In this document: positions 55,825 to 64,000 of the stretch, in pieces
Position numbering within the stretch: position 1 is the stretch's first letter
Layout of the letters: the number at the start of each line of letters is the position of its first letter
The notes under the pieces: generated by a model
Seen by the model: only the letters and a program-made list of their open reading frames with translations
What the model was told of the DNA's origin: nothing
The model's database searches: none
Source: Subtercola sp. Z020
GTDB lineage: Bacteria > Actinomycetota > Actinomycetes > Actinomycetales > Microbacteriaceae
NCBI RefSeq assembly: GCF_002931235.1
Contig: NZ_PSTT01000040.1
Coordinates: 1-64,000 of the forward strand
Direction: 5' to 3'
DNA length: 64,000 bases
Position numbers and translations under genes: made by a program

Positions 55825-57017
55825 CCACCCTTCGCCTGTTCACGTCCGAGTCCGTCACCGAAGGCCACCCCGACAAGATCTGCGACCAGATCTCCGACAG
55901 CATCCTCGATGCCCTGCTGACCGTCGATCCGACGAGCCGGGTGGCCGTCGAGACGCTGGTGACCACAGGCCTCGTGCACGTCGCGGGCGAAGTGACGACC
56001 GAGGGGTACGTCGACATTCCCACGATCATCCGCGAGCGGGTGAACGCGATCGGCTACACCTCGTCAGACATCGGTTTCGACGGCAACAGCTGCGGCGTCT
56101 CGGTGTCCATCGGGGCGCAATCGCCCGACATCGCGCAGGGCGTCAACAACGCGTGGGAGACGCGGCAGGGCGTCGCCGACTCCGACCCGCTCGACCGCCA
56201 GGGCGCCGGCGACCAGGGCATCATGTTCGGCTTCGCGACCACCGAGACCCCCCAGCTGATGCCGCTGCCGATCTGGCTGGCGCACCGGCTCTCCGAGCGC
56301 CTCGCCGAGGTGCGCAGGACCGGGCAGCTCGACTACCTGCGACCCGACGGCAAGACGCAGGTCACCATCGGCTACGACGGGCTGGTCCCGCGCACGGTCG
56401 AGACGGTGGTGCTCTCGACGCAGCACACCCCGAGCGTGTCGAGCGAGCAGCTCGAGCGCGACGTGGCCGAGCTGGTCATCCGTCCGGTGCTCGACGACGC
56501 CCCGCTCGACTCGGCGGCGGCGCAGTTGCTGATCAACCCCACCGGCCGGTTCGAGATCGGCGGGCCGCAGGGCGACGCCGGCGTCACCGGGCGCAAGATC
56601 ATCGTCGACACGTACGGTGGCGCGAGCAGGCACGGCGGCGGCGCCTTCAGCGGCAAAGACCCGTCGAAGGTCGACCGTTCGGCCGCCTACGCGATGCGCT
56701 GGGTGGCGAAGAACGCGGTCGCCGCCGGCTTCGCAGACAAGCTCGAGGTGCAGATCGCCTACGCGATCGGCAAGGCCGCCCCCGTCGGTCTCTACGTTGA
56801 GACGTTCGGCACGAACCATGTGCCCGAGCAGCGCATCATCGAGGCCATCCGCCAGGTGTTCGACCTGCGGCCGGCCGCGATCATCCGCGACCTCGACCTG
56901 CTCCGCCCGATCTACGCCCAGACCGCGGCCTACGGCCACTTCGGCCGCGAGCTGCCCGACTTCACCTGGGAGCGCCTCGACCGCGTCGCAGACCTGCAGG
57001 CCGCCGCGGGGTTGTGA
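55821..57017 (+). CDS. metK: S-adenosylmethionine synthase
   Basis: The 398-residue enzyme makes AdoMet from methionine and ATP. Seen are [20 protein letters not shown] (His16, Asp18), [17 protein letters not shown], and the phosphate loop [19 protein letters not shown]. Length is normal. ATG at 55821 overlaps the coaBC stop (ATGA), and the stop overlaps priA (GTGA). No SAM riboswitch can be present, since there is no leader. Confidence 0.97.
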   Translation: MTTLRLFTSESVTEGHPDKICDQISDSILDALLTVDPTSRVAVETLVTTGLVHVAGEVTTEGYVDIPTIIRERVNAIGYTSSDIGFDGNSCGVSVSIGAQSPDIAQGVNNAWETRQGVADSDPLDRQGAGDQGIMFGFATTETPQLMPLPIWLAHRLSERLAEVRRTGQLDYLRPDGKTQVTIGYDGLVPRTVETVVLSTQHTPSVSSEQLERDVAELVIRPVLDDAPLDSAAAQLLINPTGRFEIGGPQGDAGVTGRKIIVDTYGGASRHGGGAFSGKDPSKVDRSAAYAMRWVAKNAVAAGFADKLEVQIAYAIGKAAPVGLYVETFGTNHVPEQRIIEAIRQVFDLRPAAIIRDLDLLRPIYAQTAAYGHFGRELPDFTWERLDRVADLQAAAGL

Positions 57018-59299
57018 CCGCCGCCGAGCCCGCCCCGCCGCCCGCGGCCGCGTCGGCGCGTGCGGTGGCGCCGGTCGCGGTGGGGTCTGCGCCTGCCTCG
57101 GCCGACGCGGGCACCGTGGTGGCGCGTGTGATGCTCGAGTCGCCGCTGCCGCAGCTCGACCGGCTGTTCGACTACCGCATTCCCGCTGCGCTGCTGCAGG
57201 ATGCCCAGCCGGGCGTTCGCGTCAAGGTACCGTTGCGCTCGGCCGGCCGGGTGTCGCGGGCCTACATCATCGAGGTCACCAGCCATGCCGACTATGTGGG
57301 CACGCTGAGCGACATCGAGGAGGTCGTGTCGCCGGTCCCCGTGCTGACCCCCGAGGTGTGGGAGCTCGCCCGCCGCGTCGCCACCCGTGCCGCGGGCAAC
57401 GCGAGCGACGTCGTGCGCCTCGCCGTGCCGCCCCGCACGGTGCGCGTCGAAAAGGCCTGGCGCGCCCGCCAGGAGGCGGCAGAGGCCACCCGCGTCCAGC
57501 CCGCCGCGTCCCCTGGCCTCGCCACGCCGTCGGCACTCCCTTCTGCCACCGCCACCACCTCGGCACCAGCCGACCCCGCCACCACCCTCGAGACCGTCGC
57601 CGCCGACACCGCCACCACCCCCGCGACAGACGACGCCGACACCACCAGCACCACTGCCGCGGCGGCAGCCACCGGGGGCGGAGCGGGCGCCGCGACGGCG
57701 CCGAGCCCGGGCATCCGCGGGTACGGCGACCGCGTCGTCGAGGCGGCCCTCGCACAGCGGGCGCGGTTCGCGCTGACCGCGGTGCCGACCGTGCGGCAGA
57801 CCGCGGAGGGCGCCTGGGTCGGCGCGTGGGCCGAGACGATGGCCGCCATGGCTGCCGTCACCCTCGGGCTCGGTCGATCATCCATTCTCGTCGTACCCGA
57901 CTACCGCGACCAAGAGCAGCTCGAGACCGCCCTCCGCGGGGCCGGAGTCGACGCCGCAAGCATCTCGCCCCTCGACGCCCACCAGACCAATCCCGAGCGC
58001 TACGGACACTTCCTCGAGTGCCTCGAACCCGTTCCCCGCATCATCGTCGGCACCCGCTCGGCCGTCTACGCACCCGCCCACGAACTCGGCCTGATCGCCC
58101 TGTGGGACGAAGCCGACCCCCTGCACGACGAACCCCTCAGCCCCTACGTCAGTTCGCGTGACGCCGCGCTCGTGCGGCAGGAGCTGAGCGGCTCCGCCCT
58201 GGCGTTCGTGTCGCACGCCCGCAGCTCCGAGGTCGAACGGCTGGTCGAGATCGGCTTCCTCCGCGACATCGAGCAGAGCCCGCGGTTTCTGCCGAACGTC
58301 ATCCCGACCTCGGCGCAGGTCTCGAACGATCGGCTCGCGCAGTCCGCGCGCATCCCGTCGAGCGCCTGGAACGCCGCCCGCAAGGCCCTCGAGACCGGCC
58401 CGGTTCTCGTACAGGTCGCCCGCCCCGGTTATGCGCCCGTGCTCGCCTGCGCCAGCTGCAACAACCCGGCGCACTGCCTGGTCTGCGACGGCCCGCTCCG
58501 CACCGCCACCCGCAACTCCCCGCCGTCGTGCGCGTGGTGCGGCGCCATCGCGGCGCAGTGGCAGTGCCGGCACTGCGAGGGCACGACGTTCCGTCTCGTG
58601 GGCCAGGGCAGCGCCCGCACCGCCGAAGACCTCGGCCGCGCGTTTCCCTCCACCCGCATCATCGTCAGCGACGGCACCCGTTCGCTCGGCGACGTGGGGT
58701 CGGCCCCCGCCCTGGTGATCGCGACGCGCGGCGCGGAACCGGTCGCGGCGGGCGGCTACCGGGCCGTTCTCCTGCTCGACGGCGAACGGATGCTCGCCCG
58801 CGAGTCGCTCACGGTCGCCGAGGACTGCCTGCGCTGGTGGTCGAACGCGATCGCCCTCGCGGCCCCACGCGCCCCCGCCATCATCGTCGGCGTCGGCGGC
58901 GAACTCGCCCGCACCCTCGTCACCTGGCAGCACAACCGTTTCGCCAGCGCCGAGCTCGCCGACAGGCGCCGCCTGCGCTTTCCGCCCGCCGTGCGCATCG
59001 CGACGGTGCGGGGCACGCCCGAGGCGGTCTCCCGGGCCGTCGCCGAGCTCCACGATTCGGTGCAGGGCGAAGACAGCGCGAAGATAGACGTGCTCGGCCC
59101 TGTGCCCGAGGAGGCCGACGACTTCGTGCGTTCCATCGTGCGGTTCGACTACTCCGTGGGTGCTCTGGTCGCCTCGACCCTGCGAGCGGCGGTCATCAAG
59201 AACGCGACGAGCCGCCGCAAGATCCCCGGCAAACCCGCCAACTACCGCCCGCCACCCACCCTGAGGGTGCGGTTCGACGACTTGGAGATCCTCGATTGA
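57014..59299 (+). CDS. priA: PriA-like primosomal protein lacking the helicase motifs
   Basis: The 761-residue protein aligns in outline with PriA: the N-terminal 3'-DNA-end domain ([20 protein letters not shown]), a central domain, and the zinc region with eight cysteines between about 479 and 526 ([13 protein letters not shown], then CAWC and CRHC). But there is no Walker A GxGKT where it should be ([19 protein letters not shown]), and the Walker B box DEEHD reads [11 protein letters not shown]. The same loss is known in mycobacterial PriA, regarded as a probable helicase-dead loader. A 90-residue Ala/Thr/Pro insert lies near 160-235. GTG at 57014 is coupled to metK. Confidence 0.88.
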   Translation: MTAAEPAPPPAAASARAVAPVAVGSAPASADAGTVVARVMLESPLPQLDRLFDYRIPAALLQDAQPGVRVKVPLRSAGRVSRAYIIEVTSHADYVGTLSDIEEVVSPVPVLTPEVWELARRVATRAAGNASDVVRLAVPPRTVRVEKAWRARQEAAEATRVQPAASPGLATPSALPSATATTSAPADPATTLETVAADTATTPATDDADTTSTTAAAAATGGGAGAATAPSPGIRGYGDRVVEAALAQRARFALTAVPTVRQTAEGAWVGAWAETMAAMAAVTLGLGRSSILVVPDYRDQEQLETALRGAGVDAASISPLDAHQTNPERYGHFLECLEPVPRIIVGTRSAVYAPAHELGLIALWDEADPLHDEPLSPYVSSRDAALVRQELSGSALAFVSHARSSEVERLVEIGFLRDIEQSPRFLPNVIPTSAQVSNDRLAQSARIPSSAWNAARKALETGPVLVQVARPGYAPVLACASCNNPAHCLVCDGPLRTATRNSPPSCAWCGAIAAQWQCRHCEGTTFRLVGQGSARTAEDLGRAFPSTRIIVSDGTRSLGDVGSAPALVIATRGAEPVAAGGYRAVLLLDGERMLARESLTVAEDCLRWWSNAIALAAPRAPAIIVGVGGELARTLVTWQHNRFASAELADRRRLRFPPAVRIATVRGTPEAVSRAVAELHDSVQGEDSAKIDVLGPVPEEADDFVRSIVRFDYSVGALVASTLRAAVIKNATSRRKIPGKPANYRPPPTLRVRFDDLEILD

Positions 59300-60216
59300 G
59301 ACTGGTTTTCGCCGGAACCCCCGAGGTCGCGGCCCCCACCCTCCGCCGGTTGGCCGCCGAGCACGAGGTCGTCGCTGTCATCACGCGAACGGATGCCGCC
59401 CAGGGCCGCAAGCGGGTGCTCACCCCGTCGCCCGTGGCCGGTGTCGCAGAAGATCTCGGCATCCCGGTCATCAAGACGAACCGCCTCGACGACCGGGTGA
59501 CGGCCGAGATCGCTGCGCTCGAACCGGAGCTCGGCGTGATCGTGGCGTACGGCGGGTTCGTGCGCGAGCCGCTGCTCAGCACCCCACGCCTCGGCTGGAT
59601 CAACCTGCACTTCTCGCTGCTGCCGCGCTGGCGCGGCGCCGCACCGGTGCAGCACGCCGTCATCGCAGGTGACGCGGTGACGGGGGCATCCGTCTTCCAA
59701 CTGGTCGCGGGAATGGATGCCGGACCGATCTTCCAGACGCTCAGAACGCCGATCGGGGCGCACCAGACCGCCGGCAGCCTGCTCGACGCTCTCGCCGACG
59801 AGGGCGCCGGGCTCATCGCCGAGGTGGTCGACGGGCTCGCGGCCTCGACCGCCGTCGCCACCGAGCAGACGGGGGAGCCGACCCTCGCGCCGAAGCTCAG
59901 CCTCGAGGACGCCCGGCTCGACTGGCGGCAGGGTTCGGCGGAGGTCTACCAGCGCCTGCGCGGCGTGACGCCCGAACCCGGGGCGTTCACCACGATTGCG
60001 GGGGAGCGCTTCAAGATCCTCGAGGCGGAGCCCGCGCGCGACACGCCGCCGCTGGAGCCCGGGCACATCCGTCTCGTCGACCGGTCACCGCTGGTCGGCA
60101 CCGCGGATGCGCCGCTGCGGCTTCTGCGCGTGCAACCGGCGGGCAAGAAGGCGATGGCGGCGGCAGACTGGTGGCGCGGGGTCTCCGAGCAGACGGATGA
60201 GGTGGTGGCGGAGTGA
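59296..60216 (+). CDS. fmt: Methionyl-tRNA formyltransferase
   Basis: The 306-residue enzyme formylates initiator Met-tRNA. It begins [19 protein letters not shown] and has the catalytic block [20 protein letters not shown] with [15 protein letters not shown]. Start is TTG at 59296, overlapping the priA stop (TTGA), the second TTG start in the window. The usual def partner is not here. Overlaps rsmB by four bases. Confidence 0.95.
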   Translation: MRLVFAGTPEVAAPTLRRLAAEHEVVAVITRTDAAQGRKRVLTPSPVAGVAEDLGIPVIKTNRLDDRVTAEIAALEPELGVIVAYGGFVREPLLSTPRLGWINLHFSLLPRWRGAAPVQHAVIAGDAVTGASVFQLVAGMDAGPIFQTLRTPIGAHQTAGSLLDALADEGAGLIAEVVDGLAASTAVATEQTGEPTLAPKLSLEDARLDWRQGSAEVYQRLRGVTPEPGAFTTIAGERFKILEAEPARDTPPLEPGHIRLVDRSPLVGTADAPLRLLRVQPAGKKAMAAADWWRGVSEQTDEVVAE

Positions 60217-61871
60217 GCGGCACGAACGGCAACGGCGGCACATTCGGAGGCGGCACAGGCGGTGGCGGGTCGCAGCCCGAACGCCCCAAGCACGGGCGGA
60301 GCGGCGCGAACCAGGGCCGCGGTGCGGCACCTGCGCGTGGCGGCGCCAGCAGGGACAGGGGCCGCGGGCACGGCACCGGCCGCGACCGCTCGGGTACAGC
60401 GCCCGGCCCCCGCGAGCGCACCCAGAGCGGCACCGCCGTGCAGCCCGCCCGTCGTATCGCGTACGAAGTCATCCGTGCGGTGCGCGAAGACGACGCCTAC
60501 GCGAACCTGCTGCTGCCCACGAAGCTCGCGCGCGCAAAACTCAACACGGCCGACGCCGGACTCGCCACCGAACTGACCTACGGCACGCTCCGGCTGCGCG
60601 GCTACTACGACCGGGTCATCGAGCTGGCGGCGAACCGACGCATCGACGAGATCGATGGCCCCCTCGTCGACGTTCTCGAGCTCGCCGCACACCAGCTGCT
60701 CTCGCTGCGCGTCGCGAGCCACGCCGCCGTCAACGAGGCCGTCGAGCTGGCCCGGGTGGTCGGCTCCCGGTCGTCGACCGGTTTCGTGAACGGAGTGCTC
60801 CGCACGATCACCCGCTCGACCCCCGAGCAGTGGCAGGACCGCGTGCTGCTGAGCGCCGAGGGCGAAGACGGTCGGCTCGAAGTGCTGTACTCGCATCCGG
60901 CCTGGATCGTGCGCGCCTTCCGCCGCGCCCTGCTCACCGACGCCGCGCCCACCGCGCCTGTCGCCGACACGGCCGCCACCCCCACCTCCGCAGACCGCGC
61001 AGCGATCGCCGAGGTCGACCTCGTCGCCCTGCTCGAGGCCGACAACGAGCCCGCGCGCCTCGGCCTGATCGCCCTCCCGGGCCTCGCCGACCGCGACGCC
61101 ATCACCGCAGACGGGCATCCCTCGCCCTACTCGCCCTTCGGCTTCATCACCGATTCGGGCGACCCCCGCGACATCCCGCAGGTCGAAACGGGCACCGTGC
61201 GCGTACAGGACGAGGGTTCGCAGCTCGTGGCCCTCGCGCTCACCCGCGCCCGGCCGGTCGAAGCCGGCGAGCGCTGGCTCGACCTCTGCGCCGGGCCCGG
61301 CGGCAAATCCGCTGTGCTCGCCGCCGAAGCGCGCGAGGGCGGCGCCACCCTGACCGCGAACGAACCCGTGCGCGCGCGGGCAGAGCTCGTACGGAACGCC
61401 CTCGCCGCCATCCCCGACCCGCCCGAGGTGTGGGAGCTCGACGGCACCACCGTCGGCGAGAGCCACCCGGCCGAGTTCGACCGCATCCTCGTCGACGCGC
61501 CCTGCACCGGCCTCGGTGCCCTGCGCCGCCGTCCCGAGGCGCGCTGGCGCAAGTCGCCGAAAGACGTCGCAGAGCTCGTCGCGCTGCAGTCCCGCCTCAT
61601 CGACGCGGCTGTCGCGGCGCTGAAGCCCGGCGGCATCCTCGCCTACGTCACCTGCTCGCCGCACGTCGCCGAGACGCGCGGGCAGGCGACGGATGCCCTG
61701 CGGCGCCATGCCGGGGTGCTCGAACCCCTCGCCACCCAGGCCACGCTGCAGCACCTCGCCGACGCCCCGCTGGCCCTCGGTACCGACCCCACCCAGGCGC
61801 AGCTCTGGCCGCACGTGCACGGCACCGACGCCATGTTCATCGCCCTCTTCCAGAAGAGCCCCGCCGCCTGA
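60213..61871 (+). CDS. rsmB: 16S rRNA (cytosine-967-C5)-methyltransferase RsmB
   Basis: The 552-residue protein begins with about 75 residues of Gly/Arg-rich sequence, then a NusB-like RNA-binding domain (from about [20 protein letters not shown]), and the SAM-dependent methyltransferase with [19 protein letters not shown]. The two catalytic cysteines are Cys431 ([19 protein letters not shown]) and Cys481 ([11 protein letters not shown]). The Gly/Arg-rich tail is not in E. coli RsmB. GTG at 60213. A hairpin terminator follows. Confidence 0.94.
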   Translation: MSGTNGNGGTFGGGTGGGGSQPERPKHGRSGANQGRGAAPARGGASRDRGRGHGTGRDRSGTAPGPRERTQSGTAVQPARRIAYEVIRAVREDDAYANLLLPTKLARAKLNTADAGLATELTYGTLRLRGYYDRVIELAANRRIDEIDGPLVDVLELAAHQLLSLRVASHAAVNEAVELARVVGSRSSTGFVNGVLRTITRSTPEQWQDRVLLSAEGEDGRLEVLYSHPAWIVRAFRRALLTDAAPTAPVADTAATPTSADRAAIAEVDLVALLEADNEPARLGLIALPGLADRDAITADGHPSPYSPFGFITDSGDPRDIPQVETGTVRVQDEGSQLVALALTRARPVEAGERWLDLCAGPGGKSAVLAAEAREGGATLTANEPVRARAELVRNALAAIPDPPEVWELDGTTVGESHPAEFDRILVDAPCTGLGALRRRPEARWRKSPKDVAELVALQSRLIDAAVAALKPGGILAYVTCSPHVAETRGQATDALRRHAGVLEPLATQATLQHLADAPLALGTDPTQAQLWPHVHGTDAMFIALFQKSPAA

Positions 61872-61880
61872 TCCCTCCCG

Positions 61881-61914
61881 CTCGCCGCGCTCGGCCAACC
61901 CCGGGCGCGGCGAG
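61881..61914 (+). terminator. Hairpin terminator after rsmB
   Basis: CTCGCCGCGC (61881-61890) and GCGCGGCGAG (61905-61914) form a perfect 10-bp stem, ten bases after the stop codon; there is no T-run. Confidence 0.65.
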
Positions 61915-61950
61915 CGAGGGGGCGCAAAACGTCCCTCCGGCCCCGGGATC

Positions 61951-61971
61951 ACGACGATATGCGTCCCCTCG
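61951..61971. repeat. Copy of the 10.2-kb repeat arm
   Basis: ACGACGATATGCGTCCCC followed by TCG is nearly the same as the arm at 10190-10208, and to the reverse complement of the arm at 10158-10173. No second arm in inverted order is clear here. It lies in the 170-base gap between rsmB and rpe. Confidence 0.5.
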
Positions 61972-62028
61972 ATCATCGCGGCAGAGCGCGCGACGCGCGC
62001 CGCAGAGGCAGGCGCGGGGGCGCCCGGC

Positions 62029-62034
62029 TAGGCT
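62029..62034 (+). promoter_or_regulatory. -10 element of rpe (leaderless arrangement)
   Basis: TAGGCT is followed by seven bases and then GTG at 62042, with no ribosome site. Confidence 0.6.
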
Positions 62035-62041
62035 GAAAGAC

Positions 62042-62704
62042 GTGCCCGTGAGAATCGACCCCAGCATCCTTGCCGCCGACTTCGCGAACCTCGAGAGCGA
62101 GATCGCGCGGGTGGCGAGCGCCGACCTGATCCATGTCGATGTCATGGACAACCACTTCGTGCCGAACCTGACCCTCGGCATCCCCGTCGTCGAGAGCCTG
62201 CAGCGCGTCTCGCCGCTGCCCCTCGACCTGCATCTCATGATCACCGACGCCGACCACTGGGCCCCCGTGTACGCCGAGACCGGCGCCTACTCGGTCACCT
62301 TCCATGCCGAGGCGGCGACGGATGCCGTTGCCACCGCCCGGCGCCTGCGGGAGATCGGCGCCCGCGCCGGCCTCGCGGTGAAACCCGGCACAGACATCGC
62401 CCCCTACCTCGACCTCCTCGCCGAATTCGACATGCTGCTGATCATGACGGTCGAGCCCGGATTCGGCGGCCAGTCGTTCATGGCCGACACGATGCCGAAG
62501 CTCGCCCAGGCCCATGCAGCCGTGGCGAAGAGCGGCCTCGACGTCTGGCTCCAGGTCGACGGCGGCATCAGCGAGAAGACGATCGAGATCGCCGCAGCGG
62601 CAGGCGCCGACACCTTCGTCGCCGGGTCGAGCGTGTTCGGCGCAGAGAACGCAGCGGCCCAGATCGACCTGCTGCGCGAGCTCGCCGCGAAACACAGCCA
62701 CTAA
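62042..62704 (+). CDS. rpe: Ribulose-phosphate 3-epimerase
   Basis: The 220-residue TIM barrel interconverts ribulose and xylulose 5-phosphates. It has [40 protein letters not shown] with metal-binding His-x-Asp, [20 protein letters not shown] and [11 protein letters not shown]; the second metal aspartate is in QVDGGIS. GTG at 62042 follows a -10 by seven bases; GTG at 62048 is an alternative. The stop TAA forms part of the next -10. Confidence 0.96.
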   Translation: MPVRIDPSILAADFANLESEIARVASADLIHVDVMDNHFVPNLTLGIPVVESLQRVSPLPLDLHLMITDADHWAPVYAETGAYSVTFHAEAATDAVATARRLREIGARAGLAVKPGTDIAPYLDLLAEFDMLLIMTVEPGFGGQSFMADTMPKLAQAHAAVAKSGLDVWLQVDGGISEKTIEIAAAAGADTFVAGSSVFGAENAAAQIDLLRELAAKHSH

Positions 62705-62707
62705 TCT
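62702..62707 (+). promoter_or_regulatory. -10 element of hisE overlapping the rpe stop codon
   Basis: TAATCT includes the rpe TAA and stands six bases before the hisE GTG at 62714. Confidence 0.6.
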
Positions 62708-62713
62708 AGAAGT

Positions 62714-62977
62714 GTGAAGACCTTCGACACCCTGTTCGAGGAGCTCGGCGAGAAGCAGAGACTCCGGCCCGAGGGCTCCGGCACCGTGCGCGAGCTCGAC
62801 GCCGGCGTGCACGCCATCGGCAAGAAGATTGTCGAAGAGGCCGCCGAGGTGTGGATGGCGGCTGAGTTCCAGAGCCTCGACGAGACGGCCGAAGAGATCT
62901 CGCAGCTGCTCTACCATCTGCAGGTGATGATGCTGGCGAAGGGCCTGAGCCCCGCCGACGTCTACAAGCACCTCTGA
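62714..62977 (+). CDS. hisE: Phosphoribosyl-ATP pyrophosphatase
   Basis: The 87-residue all-alpha NTP pyrophosphatase performs the second step of histidine synthesis. [12 protein letters not shown] and [14 protein letters not shown] hold the metal-binding acidic residues. It is a free-standing HisE, not fused to HisI, as usual in actinobacteria. GTG at 62714 is leaderless by the -10 spacing. hisG follows after 23 bases. Confidence 0.95.
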   Translation: MKTFDTLFEELGEKQRLRPEGSGTVRELDAGVHAIGKKIVEEAAEVWMAAEFQSLDETAEEISQLLYHLQVMMLAKGLSPADVYKHL

Positions 62978-63000
62978 CCACACCCCACGAAAGACCACTG

Positions 63001-63840
63001 ATGCTGAAAATCGCGGTACCCAACAAGGGTTCGCTGTCGGAGACCGCTGCCCAGATGCTCGCGGAGGCCGGGTACCACGGCCGCCGCGACCCGCGTGAGC
63101 TCGTCACCGCCGACCCCACGAACAACGTGGAGTTCTTCTACCTGCGCCCCCGCGACATCGCGACGTACGTGGGTTCGGGCGCTCTCGACGTGGGCATCAC
63201 GGGCCGTGACCTGCTGCTCGACTCCGAGTCGCCGGCCACCGAGGTCGCCGAGCTCGACTTCGGCGGGTCGACCTTCCGGTTCGCCGCCCCCGCGGGCGAG
63301 TTCAGCGAGTTGCACCAGCTGCAGGGCCGACGGGTCGCCACAAGCTACCCGGGCCTGGTCGGAGCGTTCCTCGCCCAGACGAACGTCACCGCGACCCTCG
63401 TCAAGCTCGACGGCGCCGTCGAATCGGCAGTTCGCCTCGGCGTGGCGGATGCCGTGGCCGACGTCGTCTCGACGGGCAGCACGCTGCGGAAGGCCGGCCT
63501 CGAGATCTTCGGTCCGGTCATCCTGCAGTCGACCGCCGTTCTCATCTCCTCCGGCGCACAGAGCGCGGGCGCAGACACGCTGCTCCGCCGGCTGCAGGGT
63601 GTGCTCGTCGCCCGCCAGTACGTGCTGATGGACTACGACGTGCCCCGCGCCCACCTCGACGCGGCCACCGCGATCACGCCCGGCATCGAGTCGCCGACGA
63701 TCTCGCCGCTGGCCGACCCCGACTGGGTCGCCGTGCGCTCCATGGTGCCGCGCGCAGAGACGAACCTCGTGATGGACTCCCTCTGGGAGGTCGGGGCGCG
63801 CGCCATCCTGGTCAGCCCGATCCACGCCGCGAGGCTGTGA
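63001..63840 (+). CDS. hisG: ATP phosphoribosyltransferase, long form
   Basis: The 279-residue enzyme performs the first, feedback-controlled step of histidine synthesis. It has [33 protein letters not shown], and the PRPP loop [19 protein letters not shown]. The C-terminal domain after about 205 ([20 protein letters not shown]) is the histidine-binding ACT-like part, so no HisZ is needed. ATG at 63001; a purine-rich GAAAGA lies before it. hisF starts two bases after its stop codon. Confidence 0.97.
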   Translation: MLKIAVPNKGSLSETAAQMLAEAGYHGRRDPRELVTADPTNNVEFFYLRPRDIATYVGSGALDVGITGRDLLLDSESPATEVAELDFGGSTFRFAAPAGEFSELHQLQGRRVATSYPGLVGAFLAQTNVTATLVKLDGAVESAVRLGVADAVADVVSTGSTLRKAGLEIFGPVILQSTAVLISSGAQSAGADTLLRRLQGVLVARQYVLMDYDVPRAHLDAATAITPGIESPTISPLADPDWVAVRSMVPRAETNLVMDSLWEVGARAILVSPIHAARL

Positions 63841-63841
63841 G

Positions 63842-64000
63842 ATGACCCTCGCCGTACGCGTCATCCCGTGCCTCGACGTGGCCGCCGGTCGCGTCGTCAA
63901 GGGCGTCAACTTCGAGAACCTGCGCGACGCGGGCGACCCCGTCGAACTCGCTCGGCTCTACGCGGCGCAGGGGGCCGACGAGATCACCTTCCTCGACGTC
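63842..64000 (+). CDS. hisF: Imidazole glycerol phosphate synthase cyclase subunit HisF (partial, runs off the window)
   Basis: The first 53 residues are seen: [20 protein letters not shown] with the catalytic Asp12 of HisF, then [16 protein letters not shown] and ADEITFLDV. HisF uses ammonia from HisH to close the imidazole ring. ATG at 63842 lies just after the hisG TGA. The remaining 200 or so residues are outside the window. Confidence 0.95.
   Translation, partial: MTLAVRVIPCLDVAAGRVVKGVNFENLRDAGDPVELARLYAAQGADEITFLDV

Overview
The window is high-GC bacterial chromosome, almost all of it ordinary core genome. It most resembles an actinobacterium of the family Microbacteriaceae. Signs seen directly are: an mIHF-type DNA-binding domain fused to guanylate kinase; the pyrR-pyrB-pyrC-(PH-like membrane protein)-carA-carB-pyrF order known from mycobacteria; PdxS/PdxT vitamin B6 synthesis; a helicase-motif-less PriA; GlnR-like half-sites before amt; and many GTG and some TTG starts with stop/start overlaps. 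The family assignment is an inference from gene content, not a database match. Layout: 0-9.4 kb holds single genes on both strands (SufE and a rhodanese, ZapE, an ammonium channel, an acyl-CoA ligase, small proteins, a MazF/PemK-like protein, a D-amino-acid lyase-like PLP enzyme, a DUF4190 membrane protein). 9.5-15.4 kb is the only accessory-looking part: four tRNA genes, a 3'-tRNA remnant, an inverted repeat, a DUF2510-PASTA-Ltp membrane protein, an ECF sigma factor with a membrane partner, and a reductase gene whose 3' end recurs as two displaced fragments. 15.4-28.4 kb is one core run: thrS, HIT, pdxS-pdxT, yebC, ruvC-ruvA-ruvB, yajC-secD-secF and rel. 28-34.3 kb has an AbiEi-like gene, a DUF349 protein, a cyclophilin, rarA, rpsD with a long leader, and two small envelope proteins. 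34.3-44.1 kb carries alaS, ruvX, mltG, aroE, aroC, aroK, aroB, aroQ, efp and nusB. 44.1-54.4 kb is the pyrimidine operon with a PyrR-binding RNA leader, running into gmk and rpoZ. 54.5-64 kb has coaBC, metK, priA, fmt, rsmB, rpe, hisE, hisG and the start of hisF. Working together: mltG-aroE-aroC-aroK-aroB-aroQ make and reduce shikimate-pathway intermediates to chorismate; pyrR to pyrF make UMP under PyrR control; gmk, rpoZ and rel connect GTP, RNA polymerase and ppGpp; yajC-secD-secF drive protein export; ruvCAB and rarA handle stalled forks. No prophage, CRISPR array, insertion sequence or defence island is visible. The most notable signals are regulatory or structural: the PyrR leader, the GlnR-like array, a recurring -10 hexamer placed 6-7 bases before start codons (leaderless mRNAs), two symmetric bidirectional -10 elements, the repeated reductase 3' ends, and a perfect 95-base inverted repeat at the left edge that may be an assembly fold-back.
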